A stretch of 64,000 bases of DNA, taken from assembly GCA_017591395.1 (NCBI GenBank), contig WEDG01000306.1:1-64000 (forward strand), in the 5' to 3' direction. How positions within the stretch are numbered: the first letter of the stretch is position 1; each line of letters begins with the position of its first letter. Both the position numbers and the translations under genes were made by a program. Under the pieces are notes generated by a model, which saw nothing but the letters and a program-made list of their open reading frames with translations, had not been told where the DNA came from and ran no database searches. Below, piece after piece: positions 11,230 through 19,855 of this stretch. This DNA comes from Schistocephalus solidus (Eukaryota > Platyhelminthes > Cestoda > Diphyllobothriidea > Diphyllobothriidae).

Positions 11230-12040
11230 TTACGCCGTTTTTTCCTCTATAGCAGGCGCAACGGAGAACAAGGAGTAGTCCCATATAAGCACCACATGAT
11301 CACTACGACCGAGCGGATGCATTGAAATAATCTCGTCAATGCTGCCTGATGTTTTCGTGAAAACCAGGTCAAGACAGTTAGCCCTTTGTCCTTCACGTGT
11401 TCTGGTGGGGAAAGGGACATGCTGTGTGAGAAGTGAATTCAAGGTCTTTTGCAGAAAAACATAATCAAAAGTCGATTTCGGACATGATGATTGAACAGTG
11501 CTCCAGTTAATTCCTGGTGCGTTGAAGTCACCCATAATCATGATATTAGGTCTACTGGAGAAATTTTCTAATTGTTCCAACAAGTGGGTGTCCGCGACTC
11601 GGTCTTTCCTAGGTGGCCGATAGACAATGAGGACATCTAGACATGGAGAGCCAAGAGCCTTGATGTTCAATTATATGGCTTCCGTGCTGCACGCAAACTT
11701 GCTCGTCTTGTCAGACACTATTAGCACGTCTTTCAAATACACAATTATTCCACCACCCTGTCGGTTTTCTCTGTCCCTCCGATATATTTGGTACCCAGAC
11801 AATGTTATTTCGCTATCTCGAATACTGTCCGACAGCCAGGTTTCGGTTACTGCTATCACATCCAGAGATACTTCGGCAAGGCAAATTTTTAACTCATCAA
11901 GTTTTGATAAAAGGCTTTGCGCATTTGTATACAAGCACTTCAATTTTGCGCCAACCAAATTTCCTGTTGCGTTTGTCAATTTTATGGGCCCAACTGCGTC
12001 TCCTCTAACGTCAAGGTCGTATGTCTTTTCCGTTTCTTGA
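11230..12040 (-). pseudogene. EN domain of CR1-like ORF2 (copy 1), split by one stop and one frameshift
   Basis: The amino part reads CLYTNAQSLLSKLDELKI and VIAVTETWLSDSI (11979-11671). The rest (11670-11230) gives VLIVYRPPRKDRVADTHLL, IMIMGDFNAPGINWS and GRSDHVVLIWDYS, containing the GDFN and SDH catalytic motifs. A TAA at 11671-11673 replaces the TGG of copy 2. A frame break at a six-A run near 11240 separates EN from the RRNVWRGNFHQM linker; the same break is in copy 2. Confidence 0.85.
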
Positions 12041-12356
12041 TGATTTTCGGTAACTCTGGTTTCTTTAGTGAGAACGCTGGGCGTTACGGAATCAGTTCTG
12101 ACATCTCTTTGGGCAATTGGTTCCCTGATGGTTTTGGCGTTAGTGAGGTGGCTGCCATTGTCCTCAGAACAATCGGTTGGTTCAATGGAAAATTTGTATT
12201 CTTTTGAACTACCTTCCCCTTGAAAATAGCCACATTGTGTTCGCCAGCCTTCAGTCTTGATTGTAGTTCCAAGACAAGTTCCCGGCGTTTCAGCCTTTCC
12301 GCAGGGGAGTAGTCCAGTTGAAAAAAAACCTCCTTATGCGAGTGACGTAGGTTAGG

Positions 12357-12397
12357 TAACTCATTGAAGTGTATCTTAAGACGTTCCTCACATTCAA
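12357..12397 (+). pseudogene. Penelope-like element RT fragment, right part
   Basis: Continues the fragment interrupted at 8980. In one plus frame it reads LIEVYLKTFLTFK, a common block just after motif A in Penelope-like RTs. The frame differs from the left part, so a small shift has occurred. It is followed at once by a TGATAC hexanucleotide run. Confidence 0.6.
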
Positions 12398-12416
12398 ATG
12401 ATACTGATACTGATAC
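12398..12416 (+). repeat. (TGATAC)3 microsatellite
   Basis: Three hexanucleotide units, the same repeat that forms the 3' tail of family C. A shorter piece (TACTGATAC) stands on the other side of the Penelope-like fragment at 8808-8816, consistent with insertion of that fragment into a family C tail. Confidence 0.8.
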
Positions 12417-13020
12417 ACTTTACCATTAAAACTGGCCTCACTCCCTCAATTCCTCTGCTTTAAAATTCAAATGCATATTTTACAAACATTTATTTCTTGC
12501 CTTTAAGTATTCAATATAAAATATCTCACCCAAAATATCGCATTCATTTGTTTTTTGATAACATTCCAAACTCACTTATTAAACAGTTATGAGATTTTAC
12601 ACCTCTACTGAGGCCTCAAGTTTACGGACGCCTTTTCTTGAGCTTTTGTTTCATGCGCCTTAGTGCTCAAGAAAAAATCATATTGACCTTTTATTATCTC
12701 TTTTTGAAATGCTTTTGCAGTATTAGCCTACTATACTCCCCTTACGTTATTTTCCTTAGTAGTTTTTTTTGCTCCTACCCTCTACCCGAAAATGGAGGCC
12801 TATTGAGCTCTGCTTCCATTTTCAAGGTACGTGTTTTTACTGCCTATTTTCTATTTCACTATTAATTTCACAACATCACTTACTGATGACCTAACAGGAA
12901 AAGTTCTGCCTACATTATGAAATATTTAAACATTTTATCTGCACACATTGTCATAATTTTATTTCATTACTAAAGTTTTTTTAGACAAAGCCTTCCAAGC
13001 GCTTACCAAATAAAAATTCC
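12410..13020 (+). mobile_element. D1 element 3' region (CR1-like C-terminus remnant and 3' UTR)
   Basis: Similar to the reverse complement of 52170-53040 (shared ACTTTACCATTAAAACTGGC) and to 56640-57060. A degraded coding remnant (FFDNIPNSLIKQL near 12555-12595) is followed by a 3' UTR with the hairpin at 12759-12845 and a conserved end near 13010. Confidence 0.65.
12759..12845 (+). other. ENE-like hairpin with U-rich internal loop (copy 4)
   Basis: TAG, eight T, GCTCCTACC, then an inner hairpin GAAAATGGA (12788-12796) / TCCATTTTC (12815-12823; perfect 9 bp), then GGTACGTG, TTTTT and ACTGCC. The upper outer stem is degraded compared with copy 10, but the overall layout is the same. Confidence 0.5.
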
Positions 13021-13281
13021 AAGATGTTTTATTTGGGAACCTAAAAGGGAACTGTCATTGGATAAAAAAAATGAGTGCGAAATCATGTTCAATTATGTTT
13101 GCATTCAATTCAATTCAATTCAATTTATTGAGGGAAATAGGCATGGGCCTTTGAGTACCCTATTTGTAACGTAAAATAAGGTGCGGTATACAGAGAAACC
13201 GTGTGGGTTGCCAAGGTACAAAAAGGCGGTCATAAAATAGTGACAAGTGGTGCACGACTCTCGAGGGTTAAGATAAATTCC

Positions 13282-13898
13282 TCATCGCTCAGGCTCGTTG
13301 CGGAACATAAAACTGTCAAGGTTCCTTTTAAAGCTTTCCAGCGATGGTGACATCACAACGTCTTCAGGGAGGGCATTCCATGGTTTAACCACTCTGACAG
13401 AGAAGGAGAACTTGCGCACATCCAGTCTCGCCTGCTGGACACGCAGTTTCAATGGGTGACCTCGGAGATGGGTCGTGGTGGCAAATTCAAAGAAGTCCGA
13501 GAATTCCAGGCAACAATCCAATCCCTTCACAATGCGGAATGTCTGCAGGAGATCACCACGCATTTGCCTATAACTCAAAGGGAACAGATTAAGATTCATT
13601 AGGCGGGTTGGATATGGCAAGGAGCTTTGACTTCTAACCATTTTGGTGGCTTTCCTCTGGACTCTTTCGAGGCAGTTCTGATCTTGAACTGTCCAGGGTT
13701 TCCAGGCGTGCATGGCATAGTCCAAATGTGGCCTAATGAATGTTCCAAAGGTCTTAGCAAAAGATCTTCATCGAAATCCAAAAAGGCTCGTCTGATGGCA
13801 TGCAACACCGAAATTGCCCTCTTCGCCACTTTCGAGCAGTGAGACGATGGTTTTAAGGTGGTGGTCATCAGCACACCAAGGTCCTTTTGGGTTTCCAC
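13282..13898 (-). pseudogene. ORF2 C-terminal domain, CR1-like copy 2
   Basis: The 147-codon frame (13725-13282) reads AWKPWTVQDQNCLERVQRKA, LNLFPLSYRQMRGDLLQTFR, LRGHPLKLRVQQARLDVRKF and VVKPWNALPEDVVMSPSLES, and ends in RNEPER followed by a stop. The preceding piece (13898-13726) begins METQKDLGVLMTTTLKP. This is the full C-terminal block expected of CR1-like ORF2. A one-base difference near 13760 (GCAAAAG here, GCAAAAAG in copy 1) breaks the frame between the two pieces. Confidence 0.82.
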
Positions 13899-13910
13899 GT
13901 CTTTTAAGGC

Positions 13911-14760
13911 TTAACCGTTGAGAAAGTAACTTCTACTTTCGGCAGATCCAGACGGGTTGCCTAAGCGAAGTATTGTACACTTATCGACGTTGAACCGCAA
14001 AAGCCAATGATTCGACCACTCCTCCAACCGAGTTAGGTTGATCTGCAGTTTATCTTCGTCAGCAGGGCTCTGGATTACATTCCAGATTTTGATGTCGTCG
14101 GCAAACATTGCTGCTTCACAGTCGAGATTCCTGACACAATCGTTCACGTATATTAAAAACAGTATTGGCCCTAGTACTGAACCCTGAGGAACCCCACTGT
14201 CGACCGCAGCAGAACTTGACCTCTCTTGGCCGATGCACACAACCTGGCGCCGACCCACGAGGAAGTTTTCGATCCACTTGAGGAGGTTACCTCTGATTCC
14301 AATTCTTTCTAGCTTGTACAGTAGTCTCTCGTACGGCACAGTATCGAAGGCCTTTTGAAAGTCAATGAAGGCAATGTGAACCGCGTGTCTATCTTCAAGT
14401 GCTTGGGTCCACCTCTGGAGCGAATACAGCAAATTCGTTGTGCATGATCCTTCTTTTTTGAACCTGTGTTGACAGCTTGATAACAAATTATGAGTCTCTA
14501 GGAATTTCACCAATTCGCTCTTGATGATCCTTTCCATAATCTTGCCAAGGATGCATGTAAAGCTTATGGGCCTGTAGTTTGTCACTGTCGCCCGGCTACC
14601 GCTTTTTGTACAAGGGAGTTATATGTGCCAGCTTCCAATCGAAAGGAAGTGTTCCGGAGTCAAAGGACTTTTTGAAAGAGCACTGACAAAGGTGCGGAAA
14701 AGTTCATTGGCGAGTTCTTTCAGAAGCTTGGGTGGAAGCTCGTCTGGTCCTGGGGATTTC
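13911..14760 (-). pseudogene. RT domain, CR1-like copy 2
   Basis: The 224-codon frame starts at NYRPISFTCILGKIMERI and contains AFIDFQKAFDTVPYERLLYK, VPQGSVLGPILFLIYVND and MFADDIKIW, followed by the thumb to a stop at 13911. Unlike copy 1, the frame is lost upstream near 14602, where a run of five T replaces four. Further run expansions at 14764-14790 break the ESKSPGPD region. Confidence 0.85.
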
Positions 14761-14768
14761 GACTCTTT

Positions 14769-15353
14769 TTAGTTCTTTTTAATTCCTTTTTGGATCAGAA
14801 ATTCTGAGAATAGTATGTGGCTAATGCTTGCAGTCGGCGGGTTATCCACTGAGGGACGAAGGAACCTTGCCTCGTTTGTGAAGACTGAGCGGTAGAACTG
14901 TGAAAAGTACTCGGCTTTTTTTCCCTGTTTTTCAGAAATTTCGACGCCCACGGCAGTCTTAATCAGCGGTATTTGATGTTTATTCCTTGTACATCTACGG
15001 AGGTAACTGTAGACTAACTTTGGATTCTGCGTTGCCTTTTGCAGCAAAGTCTTCTCAAATTCTCTTCGCGTTTTGAGAATAAGGCTTCTCATTTTGTTTC
15101 TCTGTGTTTTATACTTATTAAAATAGGCTACTTGATTAGACTCGCAATATTTTCTCCACAACTTGTGCTTCCTGTATATTTTCCTTTTTAAGTTGCTGTC
15201 TAGCCACCCAGGACGCTTGCTGTGATGGACACTCGTTAGCGGGCAGTGGTTGTCAATAAGTTGCAGAAGAACATTTCGGAAGGACTCCCAATCTTCGTTT
15301 ACGGTGCTCGAAAACATTGAGGTCCAGTTGATGTGTGTTAAATCTGCTCGCAT
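14769..15353 (-). pseudogene. ORF2 EN-RT linker, CR1-like copy 2
   Basis: Reads RADLTHINWTSMFSSTVNED, then RPGWLDSNLKRKIYRKHKLW, then FSQFYRSVFTNEARFLRPSV. This basic linker joins EN and RT in CR1-like proteins. It starts just after the frame break in the six-A run near 15385 and ends in the homopolymer-rich stretch at about 14790. Confidence 0.75.
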
Positions 15354-15378
15354 CTGATGAAAGTTTCCCCGCCAAACG

Positions 15379-16200
15379 TTACGCCGTTTTTTCCTCTATA
15401 GCAGGCGCAACGGAGAATAAGGAGTAGTCCCATATAAGCACCACATGATCACTACGACCGAGCGGATGCATTGAAATAATCTCGTCAATGCTGCCTGATG
15501 TTTTCGTGAAAACCAGGTCAAGACAGTTAGCCCTTTGTCCTTCACGTGTTCTGGTGGGGAAAGGGACATGCTGTGTGAGAAGTGCATTCAAGGTCTTTTG
15601 CAGAAAAACATAATCAAAAGTCGATTTCGGACATGATGATTGAACAGTGCTCCAGTTAATTCCTGGTGCGTTGAAGTCACCCATAATCATGATATTAGGT
15701 CTACTGGAGAAATTTTCTAATTGTTCCAACAAGTGGGTGTCCGCGACTCGGTCTTTCCTAGGTGGCCGATAGACAATGAGGACATCTAGACATGGAGAGC
15801 CAAGAGCCTTGATGTTCAACCATATGGCTTCCGTGCTGCACGCAAACTTGCTCGTCTTGTCAGACACTATTAGCACGTCTTTCAAATACACAATTATTCC
15901 ACCACCCTGTCGGTTTTCTCTGTCCCTCCGATATATTTGGTACCCAGACAATGTTATTTCGCTATCTCGAATACTGTCCGACAGCCAGGTTTCGGTTACT
16001 GCTATCACATCCGGAGATACTTCGGCAAGGCAAATTTTTTTAACTCATCAAGTTTTTGATAAAAGGCTTTGCGCATTTGTATACAAGCACTTCAATTTTT
16101 GCGCCAACCAAATTTCCTGTTGCGTTTGTCAATTTTATGGGCCCAACTGCGTCTCCTCTAACGTCAAGGTCGTATGTCTTTTTCCGTTTCTTGATGATTT
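15379..16200 (-). pseudogene. EN domain, CR1-like copy 2
   Basis: An open frame of 209 codons (16008-15379) reads VTETWLSDSIRDSEI, VLIVYRPPRKDRVADTHLL, IMIMGDFNAPGINWS and PLGRSDHVVLIWDYS. It keeps the catalytic Glu, GDFN and SDH motifs, so this domain is intact from about residue 3 onward. The first part (LYTNAQSLLSKLDELK) is shifted by longer T runs at 16035-16057 than in copy 1. The domain nicks target DNA. Confidence 0.87.
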
Positions 16201-16238
16201 TTCGGTAACTCTGGTTTCTTTAGTGAGAACGCTGGGCG

Positions 16239-16895
16239 TTACGGAATCAGTTCTGACATCTCTTTGGGCAATTGGTTCCCTGATGGTTTTGGCTTTAGTG
16301 AGGTGGCTGCCATTGTCCTCAGAACAATCGGTTGGTTCAATGGAAAATTTGTATTCTTTTGAACTACCTTCCCCTTGAAAATAGCCACATTGTGTTCGCC
16401 AGCCTTCAGTCTTGATTGTAGTTCCAAGACAAGTTCCCGGCGTTTCAGCCTTTCCGCAGGGGAGTAGTCCGGTTGAAAAAAAACTTCTTTATGCGAGTGA
16501 CGTAGGTTAGGTTTTTTGGATAGGATCGCCTTGATTTGGTCTTTGCTCTCTAGCATTATTTTCAGCGGTCGCGGTCTCGGCGTTCCTAGGCTGTCTTCAG
16601 ACTTTTTTCCGATCCGGAATGCTTTAATAACTTTTACTTGCACGCCTGGTGGGAGCAACTGGTTTAGGAGGCCATTAAACGAAGCAAGGTCTTCGGTGAC
16701 ACGGTCTTCTGGTCGGACTGCAGTTGACTCGTGCAAACCCTGAATAACTAAACACTGTTGTCGATCCTGGTACTTGGAATTTTCGCTTCCTCCTGAGTTC
16801 TCCTTAGGGGCACGAGAACAGTTTACAGAGCTCTCGTTGGGATTAAGTCTACCTCTGACCAAACTCTCATCTGAAGGCTTCAATGAATCCATCAT
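16239..16895 (-). CDS. ORF1 protein of CR1-like retrotransposon (copy 2)
   Basis: An open frame starts at a methionine pair at 16895 (MMDSLKPSDESLVRGRLN); an in-frame extension to 17024 is possible but looks like leader sequence. The protein has a low-complexity amino part, then CLVIQGLHESTAVRPEDR, AFRIGKKSEDS, PRPRPLKIMLESKDQIKAIL, and a basic C-terminal module (VFFQPDYSPAERLKRRELVL followed by ELQSRLKAGEHNVAI). The last two resemble the RRM-like and C-terminal nucleic-acid-binding parts of LINE ORF1 proteins (inference). It ends ISELIP-like at TAA, overlapping the likely start of ORF2 in another frame. It is the only complete retroelement gene in the window. Confidence 0.75.
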   Translation of the reverse strand: MMDSLKPSDESLVRGRLNPNESSVNCSRAPKENSGGSENSKYQDRQQCLVIQGLHESTAVRPEDRVTEDLASFNGLLNQLLPPGVQVKVIKAFRIGKKSEDSLGTPRPRPLKIMLESKDQIKAILSKKPNLRHSHKEVFFQPDYSPAERLKRRELVLELQSRLKAGEHNVAIFKGKVVQKNTNFPLNQPIVLRTMAATSLKPKPSGNQLPKEMSELIP

Positions 16896-17034
16896 GCATA
16901 TACGGACATCTATAAGCGATGAAACATGACACAAATCATTGGGGTCAAAGAACAAGATAAACGAGCAGAGAGTGAAAAAAAATCTTCTTGGACATTTTAA
17001 AGTAAGAGGCATATTATAAATCAAGTAAAAAATA

Positions 17035-18870
17035 AATTGTTTATTTAAGGCCCAGATGCCCCATCGTTAAACAAAATCTATTGTGGTTTTAATAAATACA
17101 AAGAAGTAATTGCTGCACTATTTGAACAACCATATGACATCAGAACAGAGTTTTATGGTAGGCATATCCAATTGAGAACGATTCATATTTTTAAAAGAAT
17201 ATTCTAAAAGATTTGGACTATACGGTGAACTAGTACATAAATAGTGATAAAAAACTCCTACAGTTTATTCGGGGTCAGAGTTCTGAGAGCCGCCAATTAA
17301 AAAAAATTAGGAGAAAAAAACTGCTTCTGTAAAAAGTTATAGGTAGATTTTATGGGATTGGTACGACGCAATGGGATAGAACAGTGATGTTGCTGACAAT
17401 GAATGAGGTGCTGAAGGCTCCTTGTCGGATGTGCGATAATTTAACAGCCAGAGCTAATGTTTATAACCACCGTGGATTTGAGAGAGGAGGAACTCACCGT
17501 AGACAACAAGGTCAATCCGAAGACAGGAAAGTATAGGTCATAAGAACATCGCTAAGACCTTGCTGACTTAATAGTCCACCATCAAGGTGGCGAAACAATT
17601 AAAGCCCACTTTGATCATCAACAGATGCTGGAGAACATCATCAGAATTGCAAAAATTAAGGCAAGTTTCAAGGTTGACAACAGTTGCCGATGAAAAAAAT
17701 ATGAGGAGGCGAAGACGTGACTTAGAATTGTAGCATATTTCGAAACCTATTTATATCAGGGAACTGCCTCAAATATCAGGACGTCCCTTTTTATAATCAA
17801 AATGTTTCGAGTTTGGGTTGGAAACAGACTATAAGGACTTTATGTCTTCCGGAGGTTAATATTAGCCTAATTTGGTTTTGAAAATCGCCAATGTAGACGA
17901 TAACCTAATTTCAAGTGGAAGCTTATTTCAGATGAAATAATAGTTGCAGGCGAAAAAAACTGAGAACATTTATTTTTGGAGCTAAAGGGTGGTGAAATGA
18001 TCATGAAGGAATAACTAGTTGAATAAGATCTATCTACCGGATTAAAAGCGTAAATTCATGGGATATTTGGGCTAGACTTAACGGAAAACATGATAAAAAG
18101 ACCGGCTACGAGTCTTCTAACCAACAAAAATTTAATATTTGCTAAATGGCATCTATCCACATAAGAGATAATGGATCCAAGAAAAGAAAATAGTCTTCGA
18201 GATAGAATCCTCTGAATTTCATCAATTTTACTGAGGTCAGAAGCGTTCATCAGCCCAAAGAGGGGACAGCAGTATTCTAGGATTGGAAGAACAAACATGT
18301 GGTTTAGTCCTAACTTTATTTCTGGAAAGAAGAAAATATATGATAAATAACCACAAATCCATGCAGCCTTTGACGAAATTTCACTCTGCATAAGGCGATA
18401 ATGTCAGCTTTTCGTGTCACTTAGACATAAGTCTCCTCTGGTTGATCGTTCTTAAATTGTACTATTTAGAAATGCTAGGCGTCCAGGAAGCTTGGCGGGG
18501 CCAAAAAATATGAAACAACACTAAGATGGAGAAACTCCCATCTGCCAACTAGAGCTCCAACGTGAAAGCATTTCTAGATCAGTGATGATTTTGTCAACGT
18601 AACTATTAGGTATGTCTTCAGTAAATGAATAAATATATTTGAGATACTCAGCGTAAACGAAATTTTGTGAATTTGTGAGTAAAGTTGAAATTATGTTGAT
18701 GTACAGAATGAAGTGGAAGGGACCTGGAACTGTTCCTTGAAAAACACCACTCGTGCTCAGCTAAGGCGTCGAGTAGCCTTAACCTACTAAGACCCTCTTG
18801 CTGTGGCTAGACAGGTAGGAAACCATGAAGTCAAGGGGAGGTGTCCAGATGCCAAGACAGAGAGATGGAG
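17035..18870 (-). pseudogene. Family A retrotransposon fragment (RT palm to 3' tail)
   Basis: From 18870 downward: a palm remnant (GVFQGTVPGPFHFILYIN near 18690-18740; YAEYLKY in place of the FADD box), then FFGPAKLPGRLAFLNSTI, then the open part 18391-18056 (MFVLPILEYCCPLFGLMNAS, RILSRRLFSFLGSI), then a shifted C-terminal end near 17900-17960. The 3' UTR contains a hairpin and ends near 17035 in a TTTA-rich tail. It is 5'-truncated near 18870. The layout agrees with the longer plus-strand copy at 28640-33060. Confidence 0.8.
17243..17326 (-). other. ENE-like hairpin with U-rich internal loop (copy 5)
   Basis: In the sense (minus) direction: AGAAGCAG, seven T, CTCCTA, apical region, TAGGAG, TTTTTTATC, ACT. 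CTCCTA/TAGGAG is a perfect 6-bp upper stem. The lower stem is mostly lost on the 3' side. Confidence 0.5.
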
Positions 18871-19379
18871 GGAAACATCTATCTTTCTTTTGGATAAATG
18901 GCCAATCCTTGAGTTACTACAGAACGCGGCCGACCCGCGGACGGGTTGAGCAAGCTCATAGAACCATTCCAGTTGGCAAAATACTGGTTATTTCTTTTGT
19001 CTCAATTTAGAGACCGTTGCAGAAATTAATCTGCAAAGAAAAGATACTGTATATGATCTAAACTCAGGGAGCCAAGAAGCGATTTGTGTGAAAACATTTT
19101 CCTTAACACCAGTACTACTTAAAACGAAATCTCTTTTCAAACGTAATAACGCACAAATATATACATATATGTATCTAGATAGCTTTTAACCTAAGGCTTT
19201 CAGAATACCATTATCTTGAATGGGCTTTTTGGGATTTTATGGAGAAATAACTGTCACTCCTGGGTAAAAGCATACGCGTTAGGTAGGACTGACATGCTGA
19301 TGAAAGCTAATGAGCAAATGAGTCACTGGTTATCAAAAAGAAAGCAGTTTTAATACAACTTGAACATATCCAGGACGTT

Positions 19380-19855
19380 TGACATCATTATTGCGCTTGG
19401 AAGTCTGTTCCATGGTCAAGCCACTCGCTGATTGAAAGAAAACCGTCGTTGAAATAGGAATATACATTCGCGTTTGACCTTATATGGATGACTGCGCAGG
19501 TGAAGCATGTTTGTTAACTCAAAGAAATCGTTGGGTTTCAACGAAAAGACATGACCGTGGAAAATTCGGAACATCCATAGCAGGTCACAGCTCATTTGTC
19601 TAAAGGGTAAAGGTAACATTTAAAGCTCGATAAGTCTTTCTCAATATGAAAATGTTGTCGCCCATCTTTGCACCTGCTCAATGGCATCACTGTCTTTCTC
19701 CATTTAGTGCATCCATGCTGTCATTCCATATTCCAAATGCAGGCTAACAAATGTACTGAAGATCCGCGGAAAATATTAAGGAGAAAAGACTATGAAAGCG
19801 CACCTGATCCAGTGCATGATGCTCATTGCCGTTTGAACAGCTTGTTTAGAGTATA
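19380..19855 (-). pseudogene. CR1-like ORF2 C-terminal fragment
   Basis: Minus-strand reading gives RAISIMHWIRCAFIVFSP near 19830, then the open part 19619-19416 (MLPLPFRQMSCDLLWMFRIF, FELTNMLHLRSHPYKVKREC). These match the YRQMRGDLLQTFR and LRGHPLKLRV blocks of the better-preserved element at 13282-13725. It abuts the tail of the family A-type element that starts at 19855. Confidence 0.7.

Larger units (their letters stand above)
8981..12356 (-). mobile_element. CR1-like non-LTR retrotransposon, copy 1, 5'-truncated
   Basis: The element runs from ORF1's end at 12356 (5') to an (AATTG)n tail at 8981-9000 (3'). It is nearly identical to 13105-16500. TAACTCA occurs immediately outside both ends (8974-8980 and 12357-12363), a target-site duplication. 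Removing the element rejoins a Penelope-like coding region, so the insertion boundary is well supported. Truncation falls within ORF1, as expected of incomplete reverse transcription. Confidence 0.9.
13105..17030 (-). mobile_element. CR1-like non-LTR retrotransposon, copy 2, near full length
   Basis: Contains ORF1 (16239-16895) and all ORF2 domains down to an (AATTG)n tail at about 13106-13128. It is nearly identical to copy 1 over the shared part, so both inserted or duplicated recently. Its 5' end is approximate, because the DNA merges at about 17030 into the 3' tail of a family A fragment. I found no clear target-site duplication. Confidence 0.85.

Noticed and set aside
12876..12900. CTGATGACC ... 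AGG AAAAG as a hammerhead core
   Set aside because: The three other copies of this region lack CTGATGA, so it is a chance variant of CCCTAACAGG.
15776..16378. 200-codon plus-strand frame inside CR1-like copy 2
   Set aside because: Antisense to the EN domain; its translation has no domain and breaks in copy 1.
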